Assembly: GCA_003058495.1 (NCBI GenBank) | Contig: QBVC01000025.1 | Coordinates: 62,001-126,000 of the forward strand | Length of the DNA stretch: 64,000 nt | Source of the DNA: a gamma proteobacterium symbiont of Ctena orbiculata | Lineage (GTDB): Bacteria; Pseudomonadota; Gammaproteobacteria; Chromatiales; Chromatiaceae | Direction: 5' to 3' | Shown: positions 53,687-63,500 of the stretch, in pieces | Numbering within the stretch: position 1 is the first letter of the stretch | How the letters are laid out: each line of letters starts with the position of its first letter | The notes under the pieces: generated by a model | What the model was told of the DNA's origin: nothing | Databases searched by the model: none | The model's input: the letters and a program-made list of their open reading frames with translations, nothing else | Made by a program: the position numbers and the translations under genes

Positions 53687-54614
53687 CGGGCGGAGCGGCG
53701 AGCGCCTGCAAAAGGTGCTGGCCAACGCGGGCATGGGTTCGCGGCGCCAGATCGAGGGGTGGATTGCGGAGGGCCGGGTCGAGGTCAACGGCCTGGTCGC
53801 CGAGCTGGGACAGCGGATCGAGCCGAGCGATGTGATCTACGTGGATGGCAAGCGGATCGCGAAGCGCCTGCTCGAGGCACCCAACCGCGAGGTGATCGTC
53901 TACAACAAGCCGGAGGGCGAGCTGGTGACCCGCAAGGATCCGGAAGGCCGGCGCACCGTGTTCGAGCGCATGCCGAAGCTCAAGCACGGACGCTGGATCC
54001 CGGTGGGCCGCCTCGATCTCAACTCCTCCGGCCTGCTGCTGCTGACCACCGACGGCGAACTGGCCAATCAACTGATGCACCCCAGCCGCCAGGTTGAGCG
54101 CGAATATGCGGTCAGGGTGATGGGCGAAGTCACCGAGGAGCAGCTGAAGGCATTGACCCACGGGGTGGAGCTGGAGGATGGTCCCGCCCGGTTCGAGGAG
54201 ATCGTAGAATCGGGGGGCGAGGGGATCAATCGCTGGTTCCACGTGGTGATCATGGAGGGCAGACAGCGGGAGGTGAGGCGGATGTGGGAGGCGGTGGGCG
54301 CCCGGGTCAGCCGGCTCAAACGGGTGCGTTACGGCAGTGTGTTTCTCGAAAGCGCGCTGAAGGTGGGGCGCTGGCGCTATCTCAGCGAGGGGGAGATCAA
54401 CGAACTGCTCACCACCATGGGTCACAACGTCATCAAGCCGGCCAGGCCTCGCGCCGGCGCCCCGCAGCGTCAACGCAAGGAGCGGAAAGGCGCCAAACCG
54501 GCCAAGTCCGCCGAGGGTGGGAAAGGCAGGAAAACGGCGCGGGGCAAGCGCGCCGGGAGCGATGAAAAGAGCCCGTGGAAAGGCCGGCGCAGCGGACCCG
54601 GCCGCTCGAGGTGA
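53673..54614 (+). CDS. rluB: 23S rRNA pseudouridine synthase RluB
   Basis: 313 residues from ATG 53673 inside the scpB end. An S4 domain (about 8-70) precedes the RsuA-type catalytic domain with [14 protein letters not shown], in which the Asp is the nucleophile. The C-terminal 65 residues are Lys/Arg/Gly-rich and likely bind rRNA. It modifies U2605 (E. coli numbering) of 23S rRNA. Confidence 0.95.
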   Translation: MSQSSGRSGERLQKVLANAGMGSRRQIEGWIAEGRVEVNGLVAELGQRIEPSDVIYVDGKRIAKRLLEAPNREVIVYNKPEGELVTRKDPEGRRTVFERMPKLKHGRWIPVGRLDLNSSGLLLLTTDGELANQLMHPSRQVEREYAVRVMGEVTEEQLKALTHGVELEDGPARFEEIVESGGEGINRWFHVVIMEGRQREVRRMWEAVGARVSRLKRVRYGSVFLESALKVGRWRYLSEGEINELLTTMGHNVIKPARPRAGAPQRQRKERKGAKPAKSAEGGKGRKTARGKRAGSDEKSPWKGRRSGPGRSR

Positions 54615-55267
54615 AGTTCGGCGCCGACGCCCTGATGCTGATCTACGACCGGCTCCTGGAGCGCTACGGCGCCCAGCACTGGTGGCCGGCGGAGACCCCC
54701 TTCGAGGTGATGGTGGGTGCCGTTCTGACCCAGAACACGGCCTGGTCGAACGTGGAGAAGGCGATCGCCAATCTCAAGGCGATGGATGGGGGGCTCGGGC
54801 TCGAATCCCTGCTCGCCGTTCCCGAGGAGAGACTGGCGGCGGCCATTCGTCCGGCAGGCTATTTCAACATCAAGGCGCAACGGCTGCTCAGCCTCTGCCG
54901 CTTTCTGCACCGGCACCAGGGCTTGGAACGGCTGGAGACGGAGCGACTGCGCGCGGCCCTGCTCTCGGTTCACGGTGTGGGTCCGGAGACCGCGGACGAC
55001 ATCCTGCTCTACGCCTTCGACCGGCCGGTGTTCGTAATCGACGCCTATACCCGCCGGCTGTTCAGCCGCCTGGGACTGGTCGACGGCAAGCGCGGCTATG
55101 AGTCTTTTCGCGGGGGATTTGAAGCGGCGCTCGAGAGCGACAGTGCACTCTTCAACGAGTACCATGCCCTGATCGTGGTCCATGCCAAGGCGCACTGCAG
55201 GACGAGGCCGGTTTGCGGGGAGTGCCCGCTGCGGGATCGCTGCCCCTATCCTGGCTCAGCTCAGTAG
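54611..55267 (+). CDS. Endonuclease III-related HhH-GPD glycosylase lacking the catalytic Lys
   Basis: 218 residues; start at GTG 54611, which makes a GTGA overlap with the rluB stop (a GTG at 54575 is the alternative). [17 protein letters not shown] and the hairpin [15 protein letters not shown] with VIDAYTRR are the HhH-GPD core; the conserved Asp is present but the Lys of Nth (GVGxKTA) is Glu. The C-terminal FeS loop C-x5-C-x2-C-x5-C is kept. It is therefore likely a monofunctional glycosylase rather than a lyase. Confidence 0.85.
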   Translation: MKFGADALMLIYDRLLERYGAQHWWPAETPFEVMVGAVLTQNTAWSNVEKAIANLKAMDGGLGLESLLAVPEERLAAAIRPAGYFNIKAQRLLSLCRFLHRHQGLERLETERLRAALLSVHGVGPETADDILLYAFDRPVFVIDAYTRRLFSRLGLVDGKRGYESFRGGFEAALESDSALFNEYHALIVVHAKAHCRTRPVCGECPLRDRCPYPGSAQ

Positions 55268-56191
55268 CGGGATCTCGGCGGTGACGACCTGGTTGCGTCC
55301 GTTTTTCTTGGCCTGGTAGAGCGCGGCGTCCGCGCGTTCGAAGAGGCTCTGCGGCGTGTCCTGCTCAACCATCGCGGCGACACCGCCGCTGAGGGTGATG
55401 CGGACATCCTTGAGCGACTTGATGCGCAGCCTTTCCACATTGCGGCGGATCCGCTTTGCCAACAGATTGGCGCCTTCGATGTTGGTATCGTTCAGGACGA
55501 CGACGAACTCTTCGCCGCCGTAGCGGTAGAGGGCGTCGCTGCTGCGAATGGTCCGCTCCACGGTGGCGGCGATCTCATTCAGCACCATGTCACCCACTGC
55601 ATGGCCGTACTGGTCGTTGATCCGTTTGAAAAAATCGATGTCCAGTACCAGCAGCGACAGGTCGCTCTGTTTGCGACGGTTGAACTCCATATCGCGACCG
55701 AAGTTGGCGTCGAAGGCGCTGCGGTTCTTCACTCCGGTCAACGAGTCGATAAAGGCGCTCTCGATGGCTGCCCGATAGAGCAGGGCATTGCGCAGGGGAT
55801 AGAGCAGGGCGGAGAGAAGATTCTCGATCTGCTGGATCTCGATCCTCTTGTATCGCCTTTTGCGGCTCACTGAGATCGTGCCGAGTGCGCTGTCCATTAC
55901 GGTCAGATCGTATTCCAGCCTGTTCCTGCCCGGATTTTCACCGTGCTGGATGGCAACAGCGCCATCCTTGGAGCGATAGTTGAGGGTATCGGTTTGAAAT
56001 TGTCTCTGGACGAGATCGGCAAAGAGTTCGATCACACTGTCCACCTCGAGGGTGGTCTGCAGTTTTCCACTCAGCTCCAATACCAGACCCAGGGTGCTGT
56101 CCATCACCGCTGACTGGTGTGACATCCGCCCGGAAGGGGAGGCCGGTTTTTGTGGTGTGCTGTAGATGCCGCTCATGGTAAAAAAGCTCAT
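55256..56191 (-). CDS. Diguanylate cyclase with N-terminal GAF-like region
   Basis: 311 residues; converges with and overlaps the glycosylase by 12 bases. An N-terminal GAF-like sensor (about 35-140) precedes a GGDEF domain (about 150-305) with active GGEEF and inhibitory site RSSD five residues before it. No transmembrane helix, so cytoplasmic. ATG 56176 is an alternative start. Confidence 0.9.
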   Translation of the reverse strand: MSFFTMSGIYSTPQKPASPSGRMSHQSAVMDSTLGLVLELSGKLQTTLEVDSVIELFADLVQRQFQTDTLNYRSKDGAVAIQHGENPGRNRLEYDLTVMDSALGTISVSRKRRYKRIEIQQIENLLSALLYPLRNALLYRAAIESAFIDSLTGVKNRSAFDANFGRDMEFNRRKQSDLSLLVLDIDFFKRINDQYGHAVGDMVLNEIAATVERTIRSSDALYRYGGEEFVVVLNDTNIEGANLLAKRIRRNVERLRIKSLKDVRITLSGGVAAMVEQDTPQSLFERADAALYQAKKNGRNQVVTAEIPLLS

Positions 56192-56402
56192 TCAAGGCTA
56201 ATCTCAACTTTACTGATGCTAAAGGCGTGCCAATTCATAAAATATCAATAAAAACAATTGGATAAGTAATGAAAATTACACCGGTGCCAAAAATACGTCA
56301 TCCATTCCAGGGTCGTTTACCCCGGTCAGGGACTATAATTCGACAAAAATCTGTCGAAATCCTGAATCCTGTCCACCCGGGTGCAAGCAAGAGAAACAAG
56401 AG

Positions 56403-57443
56403 ATGCTGAAGCGGATCGCACTATCGATTACATTGCTCTTCGGCGCGTCGCAACTACAGGCCGCCGGGGAGGAGAAGGGACTGGATCAGGGTATGGTCAA
56501 TCCGGGCTTCCATGAAAAACCGGCCTGGTTCAAAAACTCCTTTCTCGATCTTCAGGAGGATCTGCAGGAGGCGGCGGACGAGGGCAAGCGCCTGGTCCTC
56601 TATTTTCACCAGGACGGCTGTCCCTATTGCGCCAAACTGCTGAATGAGAACTTCTCCATCAAGGCGATCGTGGACAGGACGAAACAGGACTTCCAGCTGA
56701 TCGCGATCAACATCTGGGGGGACAGGGAGGTCACCGGGCTGCGGGGTGAGAGCACCACCGAAAAGGCCTTCGCGGCATCGATGAAGGTGATGTACACCCC
56801 CACGCTGCTCTTTCTCAACGAGCAGGGGCAGCGGGTGCTGCGGATCAACGGCTACTACGCACCCCATCGCTTCCTGGCGGCCCTCGACTATGTGGCGGAC
56901 GGCGAGGAGCGCAGGCTCTCCTTCCGTGACTATCTCGCGCGCCGGCAGCCGGTGGCCTCGAGCGGCAAGCTGCACCGCCAGGCGGACTATCTGCAGCCGC
57001 CGCTGGATCTGCGTCGCACCGGGCAGGGCGGCGCAAAACCGCTGCTGGTCCTGATGGAGATGAAGCAGTGTCCGCCCTGCGATGAGCTGCACCGGGAGAT
57101 CCTGCCGCAGCCCGCGCTGCAGCAGGCCCTGGATGGATTCGATGTGGCGTTGGTGGATATCTGGTCAGGGGAGGAGTTGATCACGCCGAACGGTGAACGG
57201 ATGAAGGCGACCGACTGGGCCGGGCGCCTGGGTATTCAATACGCCCCGAGCATGCTCTTCTTCGACAGCGGGGGCCGCGAGGTCTTCCGCTCCGAGGCCT
57301 ACCTGCGAACCTTCCACACCCACGCCGTGATGGACTACGTCCTCTCCGGAAGCTACCGCGAGCAACCCAACTTCCAGCGTTTCGTCCAGGCCAGGGCGGA
57401 AGAGCTGCGCGCCCGCGGCGAAACGGTCGACCTGATGAAATAG
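56403..57443 (+). CDS. SoxW-like periplasmic protein with two thioredoxin domains
   Basis: 346 residues: signal peptide (about 1-20, ending LQA), a thioredoxin-like domain with DGCPYCAKLL (about 79-82), PTLLFLNEQG, and a second domain with KQCPPCDEL (about 223-226) and PSMLFFDSGG. Two CxxC active sites in tandem are unusual; single-domain SoxW reduces SoxY-type proteins in sulfur oxidation. Membership in sulfur metabolism is inference, as no sox gene is in the window. Confidence 0.83.
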   Translation: MLKRIALSITLLFGASQLQAAGEEKGLDQGMVNPGFHEKPAWFKNSFLDLQEDLQEAADEGKRLVLYFHQDGCPYCAKLLNENFSIKAIVDRTKQDFQLIAINIWGDREVTGLRGESTTEKAFAASMKVMYTPTLLFLNEQGQRVLRINGYYAPHRFLAALDYVADGEERRLSFRDYLARRQPVASSGKLHRQADYLQPPLDLRRTGQGGAKPLLVLMEMKQCPPCDELHREILPQPALQQALDGFDVALVDIWSGEELITPNGERMKATDWAGRLGIQYAPSMLFFDSGGREVFRSEAYLRTFHTHAVMDYVLSGSYREQPNFQRFVQARAEELRARGETVDLMK

Positions 57444-57528
57444 CCCCGCCGGGAAAATCCGCGCTATTGATACAAGATGGGGTTCACTCGGGGATGATTC
57501 TAGGGTAGTATTGCGCGTTCGAATTTTC

Positions 57529-57604
57529 GGGTCGTTAGCTCAGTCGGTAGAGCATCTGACTTTTAATCAGGTGGTCATAGGTTCGATTCCTATACGACCC
57601 ACCA
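57529..57604 (+). tRNA. tRNA-Lys (anticodon TTT)
   Basis: Cloverleaf is complete: acceptor GGGTCGT/ACGACCC with discriminator A and encoded CCA, D arm GCTC..GAGC, anticodon stem CTGAC/ATCAG around loop containing TTT, T arm GGTTCGATTCC. 76 bases. Confidence 0.98.
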
Positions 57605-57612
57605 TATAGAGC

Positions 57613-57645
57613 AAAGGCTTAGCGGGGTTCTGCTGGGCCTTTTTT
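57613..57645 (+). terminator. Intrinsic terminator after tRNA-Lys
   Basis: AAAGGCT-TAGC pairs with GCT-G-GGCCTTT, followed by a T run; starts 9 bases after the tRNA. Confidence 0.7.
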
Positions 57646-57647
57646 AT

Positions 57648-57665
57648 TTGCTGGTAAACCAGCAA
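57648..57665. repeat. Perfect small stem-loop behind tRNA-Lys
   Basis: TTGCTGG, loop TAAA, CCAGCAA: a perfect 7-bp inverted repeat directly after the terminator. Function unknown. Confidence 0.5.
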
Positions 57666-57800
57666 GGTCTCATGGATTCGTGAGCGCCGAAAAGGCTTGA
57701 ACAATAGTGAGGATCTATCTCGATCTGTCTATCCGGTCCCGGTCCTTTGATTGTAATGGACCTTCGTACTACTTTGGATATGCATCAAATTAAACTGATT

Positions 57801-57823
57801 AAAAAAGGGGCCGAAGCCCCTCT
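57801..57823 (-). terminator. Intrinsic terminator of the first PEP-CTERM gene
   Basis: Read leftward: AGGGGC, UUCG-type loop, GCCCCT, then six T. It begins right at the stop codon of the gene at 57825. Confidence 0.92.
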
Positions 57824-57824
57824 C

Positions 57825-58442
57825 TTATGCCTTGTTCTTTCGGCGATTAAAGCCAAGCAACCCTAACAGGCCGGTACCGAACAACCAGACGGCGGCCGGG
57901 ACCGGGACGGGTGAAGGTGAGATCTTGGCAGCTGAATCTATACTGACTTGTCTGAATCCTGTATTGATACCGTAGATGTCGAAATTGCCTCGGCTATTGT
58001 TCAACGAGAAATGAGAGGAATCCAGACCTTGGAATGATTGGACTGAGGCGCTTGCACCGGTGTAAAAAGTGTAGTTGTAAGTAAAGCCCCAGTTTGTATT
58101 GGCATGGTCGTTCACAGTATCTCCGTCAAGGAGCCTGGTGAATATGTCGCCAAAACTGAAGGTGGCGTTGGAGAAGTATTGATGACCGCTGGTCCCATCG
58201 AAGGGGGTTCCATTCAATGTCTCGACGACGCTGCCGTCAGAATCCAAATACTTGTTCGCGGTATACAGCGCGTTATCGTAAGTGACCGACCATGTGAGCC
58301 GCTCGCCATTGGTAAACGAATCGACGTTGGAGGATGTGTAGCTAACATACCCGGCCCAGTTCTCGGTAACCATTGCGGCATATGAGTTTGCAGAAATGCC
58401 CATCATGGCCACAAGAAAAAACCTAACTAACTTTATCATCAT
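57825..58442 (-). CDS. PEP-CTERM (VPxPA type) exported protein 1
   Basis: 205 residues: signal peptide (about 1-22, ending SYA), a Ser/Thr/Asn/Tyr-rich beta-structured body with only the TENWAGYVSY opening recognisable, and the sorting tail VPVPAAVWLFGTGLLGLLGF followed by basic RRKNK. The tail is the PEP-CTERM signal read by exosortase, which links such proteins to exopolysaccharide or envelope. No exosortase is in the window. GC content (about 45-48 %) is below the core. Confidence 0.85.
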   Translation of the reverse strand: MMIKLVRFFLVAMMGISANSYAAMVTENWAGYVSYTSSNVDSFTNGERLTWSVTYDNALYTANKYLDSDGSVVETLNGTPFDGTSGHQYFSNATFSFGDIFTRLLDGDTVNDHANTNWGFTYNYTFYTGASASVQSFQGLDSSHFSLNNSRGNFDIYGINTGFRQVSIDSAAKISPSPVPVPAAVWLFGTGLLGLLGFNRRKNKA

Positions 58443-58812
58443 CTCCAGCTCCTAACCTTTGATCGCCCTACATGGGACCTTATTGACGATATGTAAGCAC
58501 AAACTATGCCTGCCCTTTAAAAACAATGAGTTAAATATGATTGTTTTATGAAATGTAAGTTAATCCGACGTTTTATGACTTTCCTTCTCGACAGCTTGAT
58601 CGGTTCGCGAAGTTCGCTTGATCGCAAACAGAATTGACACATGAAAAGGGACGTAGCCCCGGGCATACGGTTGAGGAAACAGTTGGCTTTCCATAACCAG
58701 GTAACACCCATGCCATGGGAAAGAAAGCGAGAAAATAAAACTGACCGACAAAAATCACGCTTCACGGGTAGTACTTTCATTACTCTACAAGCGACTTCGT
58801 GTTCGGGAATGT
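58443..58812. other. Intergenic region between the PEP-CTERM genes
   Basis: 370 bases with no supported gene; overlapping short frames lack binding sites. It holds a possible sigma-54 element (58495-58512) and an inverted repeat AAAACAAT/ATTGTTTT (58520-58527 and 58540-58547) just upstream of it. Confidence 0.5.
58495..58512 (-). promoter_or_regulatory. Possible sigma-54 promoter of PEP-CTERM gene 1
   Basis: Read leftward: AGGCAT, then TTTGTGCTT, giving GG (58509-58510) and GC (58497-58498) with the obligatory ten bases between them. The -24 half is good, the -12 half has GTGC instead of TTGC. The start codon is about 50 bases downstream. PEP-CTERM genes are often sigma-54 dependent (PrsR type), which supports the call. 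Confidence 0.4.
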
Positions 58813-59457
58813 TCAGGGGGTGCGGCGGGTACTGAATGCCACAAAGCCTAATAGGGCCGAGCCAAAAAGCCAGGCCGCGGCGGGAATCGGGACAGTGGTG
58901 ACGGACATGTTGTCAATGGTGCCGGTCAAGTAGTCGTCCTCACCGAAATCAATACGAAAGGATTTCCCTTCAATGTCGGCAAGGGGTAGAAAGCCGGCAG
59001 GCAGCAAGTCGGAATCCAGCCAGGCTCCCTGCTTGTCAATGAGCGAGAAAAACACCTCTGTAAGATCGAGCCCATTTACGCTGGGGGCGATCATTTGATG
59101 AATATCGGGGATTGTTCTGACAAAAAAGCCATCCTGGTTTGAAGCAGTCGGGTTGAATACTTCCAAATTGCTTGATGAGGAGGAGGCAGAGTACTTACCG
59201 CCTAAATGGAGATTGTATGCAGTGATCGCCGATTGATAGATACCGATTTCTGGATTGAGTGCCAGAGAATCCGGTGAGTTGGTGTTATATGTCAATTTCA
59301 GTCTGGCAAGATCACCGCTTGAGAATGTGCCGTTCAAATCACCATTCAGGGAATGAACGGTCAACTGCCCCGACAATGTCAAATTGATCAGCGAGGCGCT
59401 GACATTGTTAGAGAAACAAGAAATTACAATGATTAAAAATCCTAGTAATTTTTTCAT
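58813..59457 (-). CDS. PEP-CTERM (VPxPA type) exported protein 2
   Basis: 214 residues from ATG 59457 (MKKLLGFLII); an earlier in-frame start lacks a signal. Signal peptide about 1-21; the body is a beta-rich domain (LTLSGQLTVHSLNGDLNG, LTYNTNSPDS, FRIDFGEDDYLTGTIDNM) seen in other PEP-CTERM proteins. The tail VPIPAAAWLFGSALLGFVAF plus RR is the sorting signal. It is not similar to protein 1 outside the tail. Confidence 0.83.
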   Translation of the reverse strand: MKKLLGFLIIVISCFSNNVSASLINLTLSGQLTVHSLNGDLNGTFSSGDLARLKLTYNTNSPDSLALNPEIGIYQSAITAYNLHLGGKYSASSSSSNLEVFNPTASNQDGFFVRTIPDIHQMIAPSVNGLDLTEVFFSLIDKQGAWLDSDLLPAGFLPLADIEGKSFRIDFGEDDYLTGTIDNMSVTTVPIPAAAWLFGSALLGFVAFSTRRTP

Positions 59458-59886
59458 GGAGTCTCTCTCACACAACAACAATAACGATGGGACCGGTGCA
59501 AACACCTCTTCTAAAAAAAGCCTATTTAAGTAAGCAAAAGCAAACAATGGGTACTACTACCCAAAAACCTTGAGAATTAAGCGGACCTTAAGAAAAGCCT
59601 TAATAAAACACCCCATGGGGAGCTGTTGCTGCCTGCTAAAAGTGAAGTCTGGATTGGATAAAGGAATAAGAATCCGCATTAAACTGCATGAATGGCGTAC
59701 AGTTTTGGAAAATAGCAGGGAGTCCTTCGGAACCTGCCTGAGTCACGCTCAGACCGCCAACAACCAGCTGAACGACTCAACCGAAAGTGCAGGATTTAGC
59801 TTACTAATTGAGTAATATTCACTATTTACCCCAGTCCCGGGTTGAGATAATTGCCTCGAGGAACCACTCAGCCGGAGGACAGGACT
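59458..59886. other. Intergenic region upstream of PEP-CTERM protein 2
   Basis: 429 bases, AT-rich, no supported gene. A perfect hairpin TGGGTA-CTAC-TACCCA (59548-59563) lies about 90 bases before the leftward start and may be regulatory. No sigma-54 element was found here. Confidence 0.45.
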
Positions 59887-60087
59887 ATGATAATTACTCG
59901 TAACCCCTCTAACGCTAAGATCAAAGAACTGATTACCCTATCGAGCGAAGGTGCTGCCAGGTGGATTGAAGACAAGGAGACCGGTGATGTTTTCTACTGG
60001 CCTTCGGACAGCGCCTACCACAATCAGGTAGCCGAGATTCTGCACATTGCAGAATACGACAAAGGGATCGCCATTGAAGACAGGTAG
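59887..60087 (+). CDS. Small orphan protein of unknown function
   Basis: 66 residues from ATG 59887 with GGAGGA 8-13 bases upstream. Sequence is balanced and soluble (ARWIEDKETGDVFYWPSD, YHNQVAEILHIAEYDKG). No family recognised; the good binding site and codon use argue that it is real. Confidence 0.6.
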   Translation: MIITRNPSNAKIKELITLSSEGAARWIEDKETGDVFYWPSDSAYHNQVAEILHIAEYDKGIAIEDR

Positions 60088-60565
60088 GATCCTGGCTCGA
60101 TGTTCCGGGCAGGCGTGACGGGATCGGGCAGCTGAGTCTTTCCTGTCGCTAGCTATGGTTGCATGTAACCGGTCTCTTTTTCGTCGGGTACCGGTTGTTG
60201 GGCGCCGCCACCGAACCATTGGTCTCTGGCGTGTTTTCATACGAACCCTGCAATTAATCAACGGCTTGGCAAATATTGCTAAGCTCATTTATGTCCTTGA
60301 TTCGCGATGGGATGTCACCGAGGGCGGCTCACAGTTTAAAGCGCGCTCCAACCCAGCCGCTAGAGTTCGGGTAATGCATGCAATTCGCTGATCCTGAGCA
60401 TTTGCCGCCTGTATAAATCCCCCGGGTGGTCCTGTCAGCGGTTTTTTCCTCTAAATCGGTGTCAGCGGTATCAACTGAATCGAATCTATGCTACAAATAT
60501 TATGATATTCCTAGATTTATTATTGAGATAGAAACATTGTTTAAGGATGTTCCTCAGCAAAGCCG
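60088..60565. other. Intergenic region before the coiled-coil SPOR gene
   Basis: 478 bases without a supported gene. An inverted repeat AACCGGT (60167-60173) / ACCGGTT (60190-60196) is present, and the last 80 bases are AT-rich and probably carry the promoter of the next gene. Confidence 0.5.
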
Positions 60566-63500
60566 GTGAAAAAAAAGAAGAAGCTTAAGAAAAAAGAGCT
60601 CGCGGTCAGAATCGGCGGATTGGTCGACCAGTTTTCCGATCTGAACAAACGGCTCAACCGAGTCTCCCACGACAGGCTCAACCAAGGCATACAACTGGAT
60701 CAGTTGAGTGAGGATAGCGCGGGCGTACAAAGACGTCTCGAGGAGCTGCAGGCACAGATTGAAGGGATGGTCTCACAGGAGGAGGAGCTGCGACTGCTGA
60801 TGCAGTCACTGCAGCTGCAGAGCGCCGAGGCGGACACCAGGGACGAACCGAGCGCGGCTGAGCAACAGACCCGGCAAGCGCTCTCCCGTTTGAACCAGCA
60901 GCTGGCCTCGCTGCAAGCGCAGCAGGAGGGATTGGAAGGGACATTGGAGAGTGGCAGTCACGCCGTCGACCTCGTCGAGAACAAGGCCGACGACCTGCGG
61001 CGTGATATGGCCGAGTTGCTGAGCCACATCCGGCGGCTCGAGGAGAGCGGCAGTGAACTGCTGGTCAGCGACTCCCAGCATGAGTCGCAAATCCGCAGCC
61101 TGCAGAATGATATCGCCGAACTCAGCCGCAGGATGGAGCGGGATGGCGGCGATGGTGAGAGCCCCCAACAGGATCTATCCCATCTGCTGCAGGAGAGCGC
61201 TCAGCCACTGCGCCAAGAGATCGAACACCTCGGTCACCAGCTTACGGAAAAGGGCGGCCAGCAGAAGGAGCTGGAGCGCCGGCTTCTGGAACTCTCCAAA
61301 CGCATCGGTGAAACCGGCGCCCGGGTCGAGAGTCAGCAGCAGGACAAGGCGCGCTTCAATGATGTCTTGGAACTGCGTCTGTCGAAGCTGGAGAATCTGG
61401 CCAATGATCTCGAACCGGTATCCGATGCCGATGCGGCGCAGTTGGCGGAGTTGGAGCAGAAGCTCAACCGGGTCGAGGAGGATCTGGGGTCGCTGCTGGC
61501 GGAGAGGAACTCGTCGGCACAGAACTACCTGCTGCTGGATGAAAAGGGTCGAGAGCTTGCGGCGCGCCTCGATGCCCTCGATGGGGTGCTGAGTGAACAG
61601 TCCGCCAAGAATAGCGCCCTGCAGGACCTGGTCAACCGCCTCGACAGCGAACTGGAGAACCGCGACCGCGGCCTTGAAGAGCGGCTCAAGGCCGCCGACC
61701 TGAGGCTCTCGCGCTATATCGAGGAGCAGGCGGAACGGCCAGATCCAATGGCGTCGATCCCGAACCTGCTGGCGGAGCAGAAGGGTGACTTCGAGAACAT
61801 TGTCGAACTCTTGAAACAGGAGATTCGCGGTCTCGATTCGAAGTTGGAGTCCCTGGACATGGATGAGCACGAGGCCAGCGAGCGCCTCAATCTACTCGCC
61901 ACCGATCTCGATCACCAGGCCGGTAACCGGGAAGAGATGCAGCATGCCCTCTCCAGTGCGCGGGATGAGCTGAGCCGTAAGATCGATGAGCTCGATAGCC
62001 GTTTGAGTGCGACGGAAGCGCAGCTCAGCACCCAGGACGAGAGCACGAAGGAGCAGTCGCGCCAGCTGGCCAATTTGACCGAGGAGCTGGCCGAGCAGGG
62101 CAAGTACGGCGTCGACCTGAAGCTTGCCACGGCCAACTTGCAGGAGGAGGCCGGTGTCCTCAAGACGGGCAGCAATAAACTCGGCAAGCGGATTGAAAGC
62201 CTGGCGCATACCCTGCAACAGGGTGAGGAGAGAGAGGCACGGATCGCCCAGCAGTTGACTGCCATGGAGCAGGAGCAGACTGAAATCCGCGAACAGAACG
62301 AGTTGGTCATGGACTCGCTGTTGGAGCGGGTGAAATCCACCCAGGCCAGGCTGGCGGAACAGAGCGGTTTGCACGAGGGGATCTCGCAGCGCCTGGATGA
62401 TCTCGAGTCCTCGCTGCAGGAACAGTTTCGCAGCATCGATGCCAAGCATCACAAATTGACCGAGATCGAGTCTGACAACCGGGAGCGACTGACCCTTCAG
62501 GCGCAGAGCAACCACTCGCTCTCCGAGACCATCGCGGAGATGAGGACCGAGCATCAGGCCCTGCTGGAACAGACCGGCGAGCAGAAGACATTTCTCGAGG
62601 CGATGACCTCGGAGTATGGCAAGCGCCAGCGGGAAGCGGAAGAGATGGGCCGACGATTTGGCCTGCTCGGCGCACAGGTCGAATCGGTGAGGTCGTTGGG
62701 GACCTATCATACTGTCGCGATCGGGGTGCTGCTGCTGTTGCTGCTCATCTCCGCCTTGATGGGATACAACTATCTCTCCAACAGGATCGGGGGCGTGGAG
62801 CGCGACATCTCTTTGGAGTTGATGCGCATCAGTGAGAACTTCGTCTCCCGGGATGAGCTCGGCCGGTTGACGGACGGCTCGGGCTACGACGCCTTGGCGG
62901 TGGAGGAGTTGATAAGGAGTCAGCAGCGACTCGAACAGCAGCTGGTGGAGCTCGAAGAGCAGCTGGCCGCCTCGATGGATACGACCACGACTCTGGAAGC
63001 GACCGAGGACAAGGACGCAAGCGGAGAGCCGCAGGTCAGCCTGCCGCCAAGCGGCGACGAGAACGTGACTCAGCGATTCGAACGCATGGACAGCATGCTG
63101 AATGGGCTTAGGAGCGAGTTCGATGCGCGTATCGCACGACTTGAGGCGCAGAGCGGTGTACAACTCAGCGGCCAGGGCGAGATCGCCGAAAAAATCGACC
63201 AGATGGCGTCCACCCTGCAAGGCTTGAAGGATGAGTATCAACAGATGGAAGAGCCGGCCCAGTCAGCGCCGACGGAACAGCCGCCGGGATCACCGCAAGC
63301 CTGGCAGGCGATGAGAAAGATCGGCGGCTACACCATCCAGTTGGTGGGTGTCTCCAAGCGGGAGGCGATCGATGCCTTCATCGAAAGATATGCCTTGGAA
63401 GGGGAGATGGCCTATACCGAGACAGAACGCGACGGCAAGGCCTGGTACACCCTTCTCTTTGGGATTTACAGCCGCCAGGCCGAGGCGGCAAATGCACTGC

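Noticed and set aside
61892..63241. 449-codon open frame antisense to the SPOR protein
   Set aside because: Reverse image of coiled-coil codons; no start context.
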